DNA from: Candidatus Woesearchaeota archaeon | Lineage (GTDB): Archaea; Nanobdellota; Nanobdellia; Woesearchaeales; UBA10216 | Assembly (NCBI GenBank): GCA_013331515.1 | Contig: DUGG01000035.1 | Location: 29,021 to 39,697, forward strand | Length of the DNA stretch: 10,677 bases | Reading direction: 5' to 3' | In this document: positions 1 to 5,295 of the stretch, piece by piece | Layout of the letters: every line of letters begins with the position of its first letter | Numbering within the stretch: position 1 is the stretch's first letter | Translations under genes and position numbers: made by a program | Notes under the pieces: model-generated | What the model saw: only the letters and a program-made list of their open reading frames with translations | What the model was told of the DNA's origin: nothing | The model's database searches: none

Positions 1-9
1 TTTTTTGTC

Positions 10-21
10 TTGCATGGTTAT
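10..21 (+). repeat. Left terminal inverted repeat of the IS
   Basis: TTGCATGGTTAT pairs with 1060-1071 at 11 of 12 positions; the single mismatch is A against G. A second TTGCAT core occurs at 73-78 and could be a subterminal transposase-binding site. Placing the end here puts the transposase promoter inside the element, as expected for an autonomous IS. Confidence 0.55.
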
Positions 22-53
22 CCTTCTCATTTTTGCTTAATACATATGAATAC

Positions 54-96
54 ATATTTAAATATTTCGGTGTTGCATCACAATAATATATATAAA
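54..96 (+). promoter_or_regulatory. Probable transposase promoter, two TATA-like boxes
   Basis: Two archaeal TATA-like elements are present: the 12-bp palindrome ATATTTAAATAT (54-65) and ATATATAAAT (86-95). The second is centred about 27 nt before the ATG at 119, the spacing seen at the other apparently leaderless genes of this window. That favours 119 over the ATG at 98 as the start. Direct repeats TACATAT at 41-47 and 51-57 lie just upstream. Confidence 0.4.
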
Positions 97-118
97 TATG
101 TATTATCGTTGTGTGTGT

Positions 119-1060
119 ATGTTGAAGCTTCCTAATAAAGAATTCAGACGAATGGTTCCATTACTGCGTGAGAAAGGTTTCTACGAGTATGAACAACCCA
201 GGCCAATAAGTTGGCCTGAATATAACCGTACAGAAGTTGAAAACGCTATAGAAACGTTGCAGTTCATACGGGATTCTGTAGATGAAGCTGTGCTTATGCC
301 TTGGGAAGGCAAAGTAGGGAGGCCTTTAACCAATCCGAAGAGCCTTGCGAAGGCAGTGCTGGCTTGTGAAGCACTATGCTTCACAGAACGGAATGCTCAA
401 GGATGGCTTACCATCCTTGGACCTTTTCTTGGCATTCATGAAAAGTTGGATGACCGCACTATTGGAGACGGGTATGATAAGCCTGAAGTGGTGTACGTGT
501 TGAAGCAGGTTTTTGAGAAAGGAAAGAATAGCGATGGAAGACTTTGCGGGGATGGTACTGGTTTGGAAACAAGCAGAAAGCAGAATTATGAGACCAACAA
601 AAAGAGTGGCGAGTATATGACGAGCATTGTTGATTCAAGAGAGATTGTGCAAACCTTTGATGTTAGTGGTGAACAAGAGTGTCGTGCTATGCACAAGCTG
701 ATTAAGAACGTGTATGGTGGCAGCATCCGTTTGGATGCTGGTTTTAATGACCGTGAATTGGTAAGCGAGATTGCTGAAAGGGGTATGATTCCTTATGTTT
801 TTCCGAAGAAAAACAATAAGTTGAATGGTGATTTTGCGTGGAAATTCATGTATCTTGAATTGTATATGGATGTGATGGGTTGGCTTACTGAGTATCACAT
901 ACGCAGCCATAGTGAGAGTTTTCATTCAAGTTTTAAGACGAGATATGGCATTATTATGAAGCGGAGGTTTACTGCGATTCTAAGCCAGGTTACTGCCAGG
1001 ATTATTCTTCATAACCGAAGACGGCTTTCTTACTTCACGAAGTTGGCTTCCGCCAACTAA
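119..1060 (+). CDS. DDE transposase (IS4/IS5 superfamily-like)
   Basis: This enzyme would cut and rejoin the ends of its own IS. Numbered from the upstream ATG at 98, the protein has 320 residues. The probable RNase H-fold triad is D152 in GDGTGLE, D213 in RLDAGFNDRE and E273 in HSESFHSSFKTRYG; the last block resembles the E..F..K.RYG signature of this superfamily. An N-terminal segment with GRPLTNP (about 74-80) precedes the catalytic core. The start at 119 (MLKLPNK) is preferred because a TATA-like box sits about 27 nt upstream and the extra residues MYYRCVC look non-coding; 98 remains possible. The frame is uninterrupted, so the protein may be active. Its gene contains several perfect short hairpins, listed separately. 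The exact IS family was not determined. Confidence 0.85.
   Translation: MLKLPNKEFRRMVPLLREKGFYEYEQPRPISWPEYNRTEVENAIETLQFIRDSVDEAVLMPWEGKVGRPLTNPKSLAKAVLACEALCFTERNAQGWLTILGPFLGIHEKLDDRTIGDGYDKPEVVYVLKQVFEKGKNSDGRLCGDGTGLETSRKQNYETNKKSGEYMTSIVDSREIVQTFDVSGEQECRAMHKLIKNVYGGSIRLDAGFNDRELVSEIAERGMIPYVFPKKNNKLNGDFAWKFMYLELYMDVMGWLTEYHIRSHSESFHSSFKTRYGIIMKRRFTAILSQVTARIILHNRRRLSYFTKLASAN
199..218 (+). repeat. Perfect 8-bp hairpin inside transposase gene
   Basis: CAGGCCAA (199-206) and TTGGCCTG (211-218) are exact inverted copies separated by a 4-nt TAAG loop. They lie in the codons for P-R-P-I-S-W-P-E near the N-terminus of the transposase. Confidence 0.7.
365..385 (+). repeat. Perfect 9-bp hairpin inside transposase gene
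   Basis: TGTGAAGCA (365-373) and TGCTTCACA (377-385) are exact inverted copies around a 3-nt CTA loop. An alternative 6-bp pairing, AGTGCT (355-360) with AGCACT (370-375), overlaps it, so the segment could switch between two folds. Confidence 0.7.
398..419 (+). repeat. Perfect 9-bp hairpin inside transposase gene
   Basis: CAAGGATGG (398-406) and CCATCCTTG (411-419) are exact inverted copies around a CTTA loop, only 12 nt after the preceding hairpin. A further 8-of-9 inverted pair follows at 423-431 and 437-445 (loop GCATT), giving three stem-loops in about 80 nt. Confidence 0.7.
721..740 (+). repeat. Perfect 8-bp hairpin over a catalytic Asp codon
   Basis: CAGCATCC (721-728) and GGATGCTG (733-740) are exact inverted copies around a GTTT loop. 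The codon of the second putative catalytic Asp (734-736) lies in the right arm. Confidence 0.7.
1041..1058 (+). repeat. Perfect 7-bp hairpin at the transposase 3' end
   Basis: AGTTGGC (1041-1047) and GCCAACT (1052-1058) are exact inverted copies around a TTCC loop. The right arm runs into the TAA stop codon (1058-1060). It could act at the transcript end or in DNA folding of the IS end; no T-run follows, so it is not a classical terminator. Confidence 0.6.
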
Positions 1061-1071
1061 TAACCACGCAA
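1060..1071 (-). repeat. Right terminal inverted repeat of the IS
   Basis: ATAACCACGCAA is the inverted partner of 10-21 with one mismatch. It begins at the last base of the transposase stop codon, a common compact arrangement in IS elements. Protease-like coding sequence resumes within about 5 nt to its right. Confidence 0.55.
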
Positions 1072-1075
1072 CGCC

Positions 1076-1471
1076 GTGTATGCACCTAAGCTTAAATACA
1101 TCGGGTCTGATGTATTATTTAAGTCAGGAAAGGATGTCAAACGCGGGGACAGCGTTACCCTCTTGACTCTTCATCCATCCAGCCGCAAACAGGAATATAA
1201 CGTATCAGAGGAGCCGCTGCTTTTTAGCGAAATTTCCAAGCAAGGAAGCATCCTTTTTAGCAATAATGGAAGAATAGTTACTGGTGTGGGAGCAAAGCGT
1301 GGTTACAGCGGTTCACCTTTGTATAATGATGGAAGCGTTGTAGGACTTTTAACAAACGGAAACATTTCTGGCAGGCCTAGCATTTTTACAAAAATTGATA
1401 AGCTCGCCCCGCTTCTGGCCAGTGAAAGGGCAAGCCTGGAAGCTTGCCTGGCTAATGCTTCAAGAAACTAA
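1076..1471 (+). pseudogene. C-terminal remnant of a chymotrypsin-fold serine protease, cut by the IS
   Basis: This open frame of 131 residues starts at a GTG only because the IS right end lies immediately before it. It contains GYSGSP (76-81), equivalent to the GDSGSP nucleophile loop of S1-type peptidases with S78 as the would-be nucleophile, followed by DGSVVGLLT. It aligns by eye with the C-terminal half of the lipoprotein protease at 2342-3307: VYAPKL matches VYMPLA, VKRGDSV matches LKKGETV, and GYSGSPLYNDG matches GDSGSPVFDSSG. The catalytic His segment, signal peptide and Asp motif are missing; the break falls next to where the Asp would be. No ribosome binding site or suitable in-frame ATG is seen. 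It is probably non-functional unless a fusion is made from upstream. Confidence 0.65.
1091..1123 (+). repeat. Imperfect 12-bp inverted repeat with TATA-like arm
   Basis: CTTAAATACATC (1091-1102) pairs with GATGTATT...TAAG (1109-1123), interrupted by a 3-nt bulge in the right arm, around a GGGTCT loop. The core AATACATC/GATGTATT is a perfect 8-bp stem. The left arm resembles an archaeal TATA box. It lies inside the protease remnant 15 nt right of the IS right end, so it may be coincidental coding sequence. Confidence 0.4.
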
Positions 1472-1479
1472 TTTATACC
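1471..1479 (+). promoter_or_regulatory. TATA box of the metallophosphoesterase gene
   Basis: ATTTATACC lies about 27 nt before the ATG at 1501, consistent with transcription starting at or next to the start codon. The intervening sequence is pyrimidine-rich and has no ribosome binding site. Confidence 0.5.
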
Positions 1480-1500
1480 CTTTCCCTTCTTCTTCCTTTT

Positions 1501-2238
1501 ATGAAACTCGTTGAAATAATCCCTGGCATTGAAATAGCAGACCTCGCACTCTACCTCAAGAAGGAGAACATCCTTGTCATCGGCGACGTGCATCTTGGCT
1601 ATGAGGATGCCATGAGGAAGCAGGGTGTCTTCATGCCCCGCTTCCAGTTCCAGGACACGGTAGCAAGGCTTGGCAGGATTTTCTCCATGTTTCCGGAAAA
1701 AGCAAAATTTGAGGCACTAGTCGTGAACGGCGACCTTAAGCATGACCTCGGTTCAATTTCAGACCAGGAGTGGCGGGACATCCTTAAGTTCCTTGACGTT
1801 CTGCTGCAACATTCAAATCAGGTGATTCTTGTGAAAGGCAACCATGACATCAAGCTGGCGCCTATTGCAAGAAAGCGGGGTATAGTGCTCGTTGAAAGCA
1901 TTGCAATAAACGATAAGTTCGTCTGCCACGGCCATGTTGTGCCGGACAGTAGCGGATTCAAGGGGGCAAAAATAGTGATTGTCGGAAATGAGCACCCTGC
2001 CGTATCATTCAGGGATGGTGCGAGGAGCGAGCTTTACAAGTGCTTTATCCTCGGTCGCTGGGGGAAAAAGAAAATGGTTGTGATGCCGTCATTCAATCAA
2101 ATAACCATAGGCACCGACATCCTGAAGGAAAGGTTCATCAGCCCCTTCATGCAGCAGGACCTGGGCAGTTTTGATGTTTTTGCAGTCGGGGATGCGGCTT
2201 ATCATTTTGGCAAGGTAAGAGGCCTGGCCAGGCAGTGA
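1501..2238 (+). CDS. Calcineurin-like metallophosphoesterase, archaeal SbcD-related / PdeM-like
   Basis: The 245-residue protein carries the metal-binding motifs of the calcineurin-like phosphoesterase fold in order: GDVHLG (28-33), NGDLKHD (76-82), GNHD (113-116), HGH (143-145) and GNEHP (162-166). The probable dinuclear metal ligands are D29, H31, D78, N114, H143 and H145. Length and motif layout match the archaeal SbcD-related phosphoesterase family, relatives of the bacterial ligase-associated nuclease PdeM. The substrate is not established from sequence; a nucleic-acid or phosphodiester role is plausible. The start is supported by a TATA box about 27 nt upstream. The gene sits between the broken protease and the intact protease with no sign of translational coupling. 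Confidence 0.85.
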   Translation: MKLVEIIPGIEIADLALYLKKENILVIGDVHLGYEDAMRKQGVFMPRFQFQDTVARLGRIFSMFPEKAKFEALVVNGDLKHDLGSISDQEWRDILKFLDVLLQHSNQVILVKGNHDIKLAPIARKRGIVLVESIAINDKFVCHGHVVPDSSGFKGAKIVIVGNEHPAVSFRDGARSELYKCFILGRWGKKKMVVMPSFNQITIGTDILKERFISPFMQQDLGSFDVFAVGDAAYHFGKVRGLARQ

Positions 2239-2246
2239 CCTATGCC

Positions 2247-2272
2247 TTTTTTTTGCCCATTTTCTTTGGGCA
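2247..2272 (+). terminator. Probable terminator after the metallophosphoesterase gene
   Basis: A run of eight T (2247-2254) starts 9 nt after the stop codon, as expected for archaeal oligo-T termination. A 6-bp inverted repeat follows, TGCCCA (2254-2259) with TGGGCA (2267-2272), loop of 7 nt. Further T runs occur at 2279-2284. Confidence 0.5.
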
Positions 2273-2304
2273 TTAAATATTTTTACTTAAAAGTGACAAA
2301 AAAA

Positions 2305-2318
2305 GAAAGATTTTTAAA
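2305..2318 (+). promoter_or_regulatory. BRE and TATA box of the lipoprotein protease gene
   Basis: TTTTTAAA at 2311-2318 follows the purine-rich GAAAGA (2305-2310), resembling a BRE/TATA pair. The box ends 23 nt before the ATG at 2342, so the transcript is probably leaderless or nearly so; no GGTGA-type site precedes the start. Confidence 0.5.
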
Positions 2319-2341
2319 CTCCGACCTTCCTTTTTTGGGTT

Positions 2342-3307
2342 ATGGCACAGGTTCATTTTAAACGATATCTTGCTATTGCGACCCTTATCGGAGCCTTTTT
2401 AGGCGGTTGCGGGGGCTCTCAAAGCGGCACTGCAATACCTCCGGCAGTTACCAATACCCCGGCTGCTTCTAGCACCGCTCAAACGGATGATGCAACGCGG
2501 CTGTCAGCGCCTCATTTTTTAACTTCAGGAAAATACTGTGATGGACCAAATGATGTCAATCTTCAGCTTCAAGCCATTGACAATGTTGAGTCGGGTTTTC
2601 GAATGGAGAATCCGCAAAAAAGCCTTGAAGAAATAATACGGCTCGGAAACGGCCTTGTTGTATTCGCCAGATTTCCCGGCAGCATAGTTGACATTTTTGT
2701 GCCTGGCGCAGATAAGCCGGTCTTGATAAATGAGACGCAGGGATATTCGCTTGGCGCCGGTTATTTTGTGACTACCAATCACGGGTTGGCCGATGTTGTA
2801 TCCTCGCAAGGCAGTGGCTATCCGCTTGAAATTTTTGCGGATAGGCTTTTATTGTCATATGGAACTGCAGAGGGAAATTTTAGTTCACTTGTTCAGAATG
2901 TTGCCGCTTTGCCGGAAGCCGACCTTGGGCTGGTTTACATGCCGCTAGCCGCAGAATCTCCAAAAGGATTTCGTTCTTCAAGTACGCTCAAAAAAGGAGA
3001 AACGGTTTATAATATTACCCTTTCAGATAGCGGGCCGGTTGTTCGCACTGGCGAAGTCATAGAAATTTCAGTGGGTGCAACTGCTAAAGATTACCCGGTC
3101 TCTTATTCAGGACAGGTTCTAACGTCCATAACTGCCGGGGATGGGGATAGCGGCTCTCCTGTTTTTGATAGCAGTGGAAAACTCGTTGGAGTAGTTTCTG
3201 TTGGTAGTGTCTTGAACGGCAGTCCGGCCACAACAGTGGCTAGCATTGGCTATCTGGGAGATATTCTGAGTATTCAAAAGCGGCAGCTAAAATCCTGTGA
3301 GTGGTGA
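2342..3307 (+). CDS. Secreted lipoprotein serine protease (chymotrypsin fold)
   Basis: The 321-residue protein has a typical lipoprotein export signal: basic N-terminus, hydrophobic stretch (about 9-20) and lipobox LGGC with C23 as the probable lipidated residue. A Thr/Ala/Pro/Ser-rich linker (about 25-50) follows, suggesting a domain held off the outer membrane surface. The protease domain shows a likely triad: H148 in TTNHGLAD, D194 in EADLGLVY and S270 in GDGDSGSP, followed by GKLVGVV. C66 and C319 could form a disulfide. It is related to the IS-broken remnant at 1076-1471. Substrates are unknown; roles in envelope protein turnover or processing are inference. The next gene is convergent and begins 14 nt away. 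Confidence 0.8.
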   Translation: MAQVHFKRYLAIATLIGAFLGGCGGSQSGTAIPPAVTNTPAASSTAQTDDATRLSAPHFLTSGKYCDGPNDVNLQLQAIDNVESGFRMENPQKSLEEIIRLGNGLVVFARFPGSIVDIFVPGADKPVLINETQGYSLGAGYFVTTNHGLADVVSSQGSGYPLEIFADRLLLSYGTAEGNFSSLVQNVAALPEADLGLVYMPLAAESPKGFRSSSTLKKGETVYNITLSDSGPVVRTGEVIEISVGATAKDYPVSYSGQVLTSITAGDGDSGSPVFDSSGKLVGVVSVGSVLNGSPATTVASIGYLGDILSIQKRQLKSCEW

Positions 3308-3315
3308 GCGGCAGA

Positions 3316-3323
3316 TTTTTTTT
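3316..3323 (+). terminator. Oligo-T terminator after the lipoprotein protease
   Basis: Eight consecutive T lie 9-16 nt after the stop codon, in the short gap before and into the stop codon of the convergent CBS gene. Archaeal polymerase commonly stops at such T runs on the coding strand. Confidence 0.4.
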
Positions 3324-3882
3324 ACATCAGCTTCCTTAGTATGTCTGCCTTCGTTATCACGCCTTTCGGCTTGCCGTTTTCAGCGACGACCACCAGCGGG
3401 GAGTGCCTGAGAAGCTCTGTCACCGCCACGAGAGGGGTTGTCTTGACTATTACAGGGGGTGCTTCGTCCATGGCATCCTTTGCTTGTATCCTTGCCGGGC
3501 TTGCGCCCTCTGCCATTTTTTCAATGATGCTTGACTCTGATATCATCCCGACTATGGAACCCCCCCAGGTAACCGGCATTTGGGATATGCCGTGGCTTTT
3601 CATCTTCCGTATCGCCCAATAGAGCGGCTCGTTCTTTGGCACAGAGATTATTTTGCTGGTTATCAGTTGCTCTGCCTTCGGTTCCCTCTCCCTGCTAAGC
3701 CCGTGGAGGGATTCAAGTATGCGTTTTGCGTGGCTGAAGGTGGGGTCCACCGTACCGGCTTCTATCTTCGCTATGAGCGATTGTGAGACCCCTGCGAGCT
3801 TTGCCAGCTGGCTTTGCGTTAGGTTGTACCTTTTCCTGAGGTGCCTTATCTCTTGCAGTTCCGGGGTTTGCGGCGCTTCCAT
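3322..3882 (-). CDS. XRE-type HTH transcriptional regulator with two CBS domains
   Basis: The 186-residue protein joins an N-terminal XRE/Cro-type helix-turn-helix (about 11-62; recognisable core LTQSQLAKLAGVSQSLIAKI, 21-40) to a tandem CBS pair. CBS1 spans about 70-122 and CBS2 about 134-186, ending in GVITKADILRKL. This HTH-CBS arrangement is a common archaeal regulator type; CBS pairs usually sense adenosyl nucleotides or related ligands, so regulation by energy or cofactor state is plausible. The target genes are unknown. The start is supported by a TATA-like box about 28 nt upstream. The double zinc-ribbon gene lies upstream on the same strand, but an 86-nt gap with its own promoter suggests separate transcription. 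Confidence 0.85.
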   Translation of the reverse strand: MEAPQTPELQEIRHLRKRYNLTQSQLAKLAGVSQSLIAKIEAGTVDPTFSHAKRILESLHGLSREREPKAEQLITSKIISVPKNEPLYWAIRKMKSHGISQMPVTWGGSIVGMISESSIIEKMAEGASPARIQAKDAMDEAPPVIVKTTPLVAVTELLRHSPLVVVAENGKPKGVITKADILRKLM

Positions 3883-3905
3883 GGGGTGAATGGTTTTTAA
3901 CCGTG

Positions 3906-3916
3906 GCTTAAATTTC
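3906..3916 (-). promoter_or_regulatory. TATA box of the HTH-CBS regulator gene
   Basis: Read on the minus strand, GAAATTTAAGC is centred about 28 nt before the ATG at 3882. A second AT-rich element, GGTTAAAAACC (3892-3902), lies closer and could be an operator for autoregulation, but that is only a guess. Confidence 0.4.
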
Positions 3917-3968
3917 TTTCTGTTTGATAATAAATTGTGGGTTGTATTATTCTTTTTGGAATACAGTT

Positions 3969-4361
3969 TCAGAAATCGTCTTCTGATCTTGCGGAGTCCT
4001 CTATGAGGTCCTGCGCGTTGCCCTTGTACGCCTCGCTGACAGTCTGCCTTCCGCAGTACGGGCAGGATGTTGCGTCAAACCCTTTCTTCCTTGAGAACTT
4101 GAAGCGGCAGCTTCGGCAGTAGTAGCCTGTCATTTCCTCGTTTTCAGCCTGCCCCGGCGCGGCTGATGTCTGGCTTCTTTCATGAGTGAATGTGCCCGTC
4201 CTTGGCGATATGGAATGGGTTGTCCCAGGCTTTATGGCACTTCGTTCCTTCTCAACGCATCCTGGGCATATCAGCCTGCTTCCTGTGAGGTTGTACCTCA
4301 TTTGGTTCATCTGTGTTCTTGCTCCGCAGCTTCCGCAGCTTATCATCCCGCTGAGTGACAT
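3969..4361 (-). CDS. Double zinc-ribbon protein of unknown function
   Basis: The 130-residue protein has two four-cysteine sets. The N-terminal ribbon has C9/C12 (CGSC) and C32/C35 (CPGC); the C-terminal one has C82/C85 (CRSC) and C100/C103 (CPYC). A polar Ser/Thr/Pro-rich linker (about 45-75) joins them, and the tail (from about 117) is acidic (DLIEDSARSEDDF). Each set would bind one zinc ion. Such proteins in archaea may bind nucleic acid or act as protein adaptors, but no specific family is recognised. The start ATG at 4361 has a TATA-like box 23-31 nt upstream. It is divergent from the gene at 4503. Confidence 0.7.
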   Translation of the reverse strand: MSLSGMISCGSCGARTQMNQMRYNLTGSRLICPGCVEKERSAIKPGTTHSISPRTGTFTHERSQTSAAPGQAENEEMTGYYCRSCRFKFSRKKGFDATSCPYCGRQTVSEAYKGNAQDLIEDSARSEDDF

Positions 4362-4383
4362 GAGCTGTTTTTGCTTTGTTTCT

Positions 4384-4392
4384 ATTTTTAAA
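4384..4392 (-). promoter_or_regulatory. TATA box of the zinc-ribbon gene
   Basis: Read on the minus strand, CTTTAAAAA sits 23-31 nt before the ATG at 4361, the spacing expected for leaderless transcription. The divergent promoter of the 187-aa protein lies about 80 nt away in the same intergenic region. Confidence 0.45.
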
Positions 4393-4471
4393 GTTTGTTA
4401 CCCCGGCCGTGGGATTGTCGTCCGGTTTGGTTGTGAAACTGGCGGCAGCTGTGTTGCAAAACAATGGGAAA

Positions 4472-4481
4472 TTTTTTATAA
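4472..4481 (+). promoter_or_regulatory. TATA box that places the start of the 187-aa protein
   Basis: TTTTTTATAA is preceded by GGGAAA, resembling a BRE. It is centred about 27 nt before the ATG at 4503 but only about 12 nt before the ATG at 4488. A transcript starting at normal distance would omit the 4488 codon, so 4503 is the likelier start. Confidence 0.5.
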
Positions 4482-4502
4482 TGTTCCATGATTCTTCAGG
4501 TT

Positions 4503-5066
4503 ATGCCGATTCTCGATGCTTCAGGATGCCTGCAGGTTTTGGAAGAGTTGCTTGATACCGTGAACAGTCATTATCGTGACAACACGGTCTTATCTCTTCC
4601 TCCAGTATTCGGCTGTAGTTTCATCCCTTATCAAGGATGGGTTCGTGAGCTTCTTTCCAGTCGGACTGCTGATTTTTTTCGTAAGGCGGGTGGCAATGAT
4701 GGCGCGCTTGAATCTGATCCCGGATGGAAGTCGCTGGCCGATTTTCATTATGAGATTGACAACAGAAGAAAATCTGTTTACGCCTCCGGGAAGGGTATTG
4801 CTGAATTTTTGTGCTTTTACCCTGAGGGCTCGCTGGATTCGTTAATCCGCAGCCATTCTACCACTCTTATCACCCAATTTGACCGGTATCTTTACAGGCA
4901 GATTGCAGAGTTAAAGCTTCCCTGCGCCGCGATTAGTGAGCTTATCCCTTCAATTCCGGAAGTGGTCAGGGCTGAACTCGGGGCTTTAGGAGCTAAGTTT
5001 GAAGCTGCTACCGGCATCGCAGTTGGCTACCTCCCTTTTGGATTGCATGAGTCACAGGAGCAGTAG
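4503..5066 (+). CDS. Conserved-looking hypothetical protein, 187 aa, not recognised
   Basis: I do not recognise this protein. From M at 4503 it has 187 residues, with mixed hydrophobic and charged composition, no signal peptide, no clear membrane segment and no metal-binding cysteine cluster (its four Cys are scattered). It appears soluble and mostly helical in the second half (about 111-175). Local features include LPPVFGCSFIPYQGW (32-46) and the C-terminal GYLPFGLH (175-182). The upstream ATG at 4488 would add five residues but lies too close to the TATA box. Reading-frame length, the promoter and the absence of a longer opposing frame support a real gene. It precedes the proteasome-exosome operon, which has its own promoter, so a functional link is uncertain. 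Confidence 0.65.
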   Translation: MPILDASGCLQVLEELLDTVNSHYRDNTVLSLPPVFGCSFIPYQGWVRELLSSRTADFFRKAGGNDGALESDPGWKSLADFHYEIDNRRKSVYASGKGIAEFLCFYPEGSLDSLIRSHSTTLITQFDRYLYRQIAELKLPCAAISELIPSIPEVVRAELGALGAKFEAATGIAVGYLPFGLHESQEQ

Positions 5067-5074
5067 CGCAATTT

Positions 5075-5090
5075 CGAAACCTTTAAATAT
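5075..5090 (+). promoter_or_regulatory. BRE/TATA promoter of the proteasome-exosome operon
   Basis: CGAAAC (5075-5080) followed by CTTTAAATAT (5081-5090) is the best BRE/TATA match in the window. Transcription would begin near 5112, leaving about 180 nt of leader before psmA, in contrast to the leaderless layout of most other genes here. Confidence 0.6.
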
Positions 5091-5111
5091 GGCCTTTCCA
5101 TTCTTTTATTG

Positions 5112-5295
5112 TGTGAAGAGATGGGAGTGGCTTTGAGCTCGCTTCTCTAAAATACTGGCGCTGTGCCAGCGGAAATGGATTTGAAGGATGGTTTCGGCGT
5201 TTGTGCCGGTAGCATTGGAAATGGGTAGTGGCGTGTCATTTGCGGAAACTGTAGAGGTTGCCTGCGGTAGCAATTTAACGAGAGGAGTGGTTTGA
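5112..5295 (+). promoter_or_regulatory. Long 5' leader of psmA with upstream mini-ORFs and hairpins
   Basis: No gene of ordinary size fits this stretch. It holds a 9-codon ORF (ATG 5121 to TAA 5150) and a 17-codon ORF (ATG 5175 to TAG 5228). A GC stem CTGGC/GCCAG (5155-5159 with 5165-5169) and a shorter CGGC/GCCG stem near 5186-5199 are visible. Related words recur: TGTGCC followed by GGAAATGG occurs twice (about 5162-5178 and 5191-5224, the second with an extra insert), and GGTAGCA occurs near 5208 and 5266. The segment could be an attenuator, a regulatory leader or a small RNA; no known riboswitch is recognised. Confidence 0.35.
5282..5290 (+). promoter_or_regulatory. Ribosome binding site of psmA
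   Basis: GAGGAGTGG ends 5 nt before the ATG at 5296 and is complementary in part to the CCUCC-type 3' end of 16S rRNA. It marks psmA as a leadered message. Confidence 0.5.

Larger units (their letters stand above)
10..1071 (+). mobile_element. IS4/IS5-superfamily-like insertion sequence, about 1.06 kb
   Basis: The element is delimited by an imperfect inverted repeat: TTGCATGGTTAT at 10-21 matches the reverse complement of 1060-1071 (ATAACCACGCAA) at 11 of 12 positions. Between them lie an AT-rich promoter region and one DDE transposase gene whose stop codon touches the right repeat. The open frame of a serine protease remnant begins immediately to the right, so insertion into that gene is likely. 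No target-site duplication can be assigned because only 9 nt of left flank are in the window. The A/T-rich codon use contrasts with the GC-richer host genes and suggests transfer from elsewhere. The exact ends are uncertain by a few bases. Confidence 0.62.

Noticed and set aside
98..118. ATG at 98 as transposase start
   Set aside because: The extra MYYRCVC overlaps the AT-rich promoter region, and the TATA-like box fits the ATG at 119 better. It cannot be excluded.
68..1076. Alternative IS ends: CGGTGTTGCAT (68-78) against the reverse complement of 1066-1076, 9 of 11 matches
   Set aside because: The pair 10-21 with 1060-1071 matches better (11 of 12) and keeps the promoter inside the element. 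The 68-78 copy shares the TTGCAT core and may be a subterminal site.
2222..2233. Perfect palindrome GCCTGGCCAGGC
   Set aside because: It is inside the last codons of the metallophosphoesterase gene and can form only a 4-bp stem; no associated signal.
4186..4491. Plus-strand open frame of 101 codons
   Set aside because: It is opposite the zinc-ribbon gene and the divergent promoter region; the cysteine motifs on the other strand show which one is real.
5112..5295. C/D box or known riboswitch in the psmA leader
   Set aside because: No RUGAUGA and CUGA pair in proper layout and no recognisable riboswitch core were found; only generic short stems.
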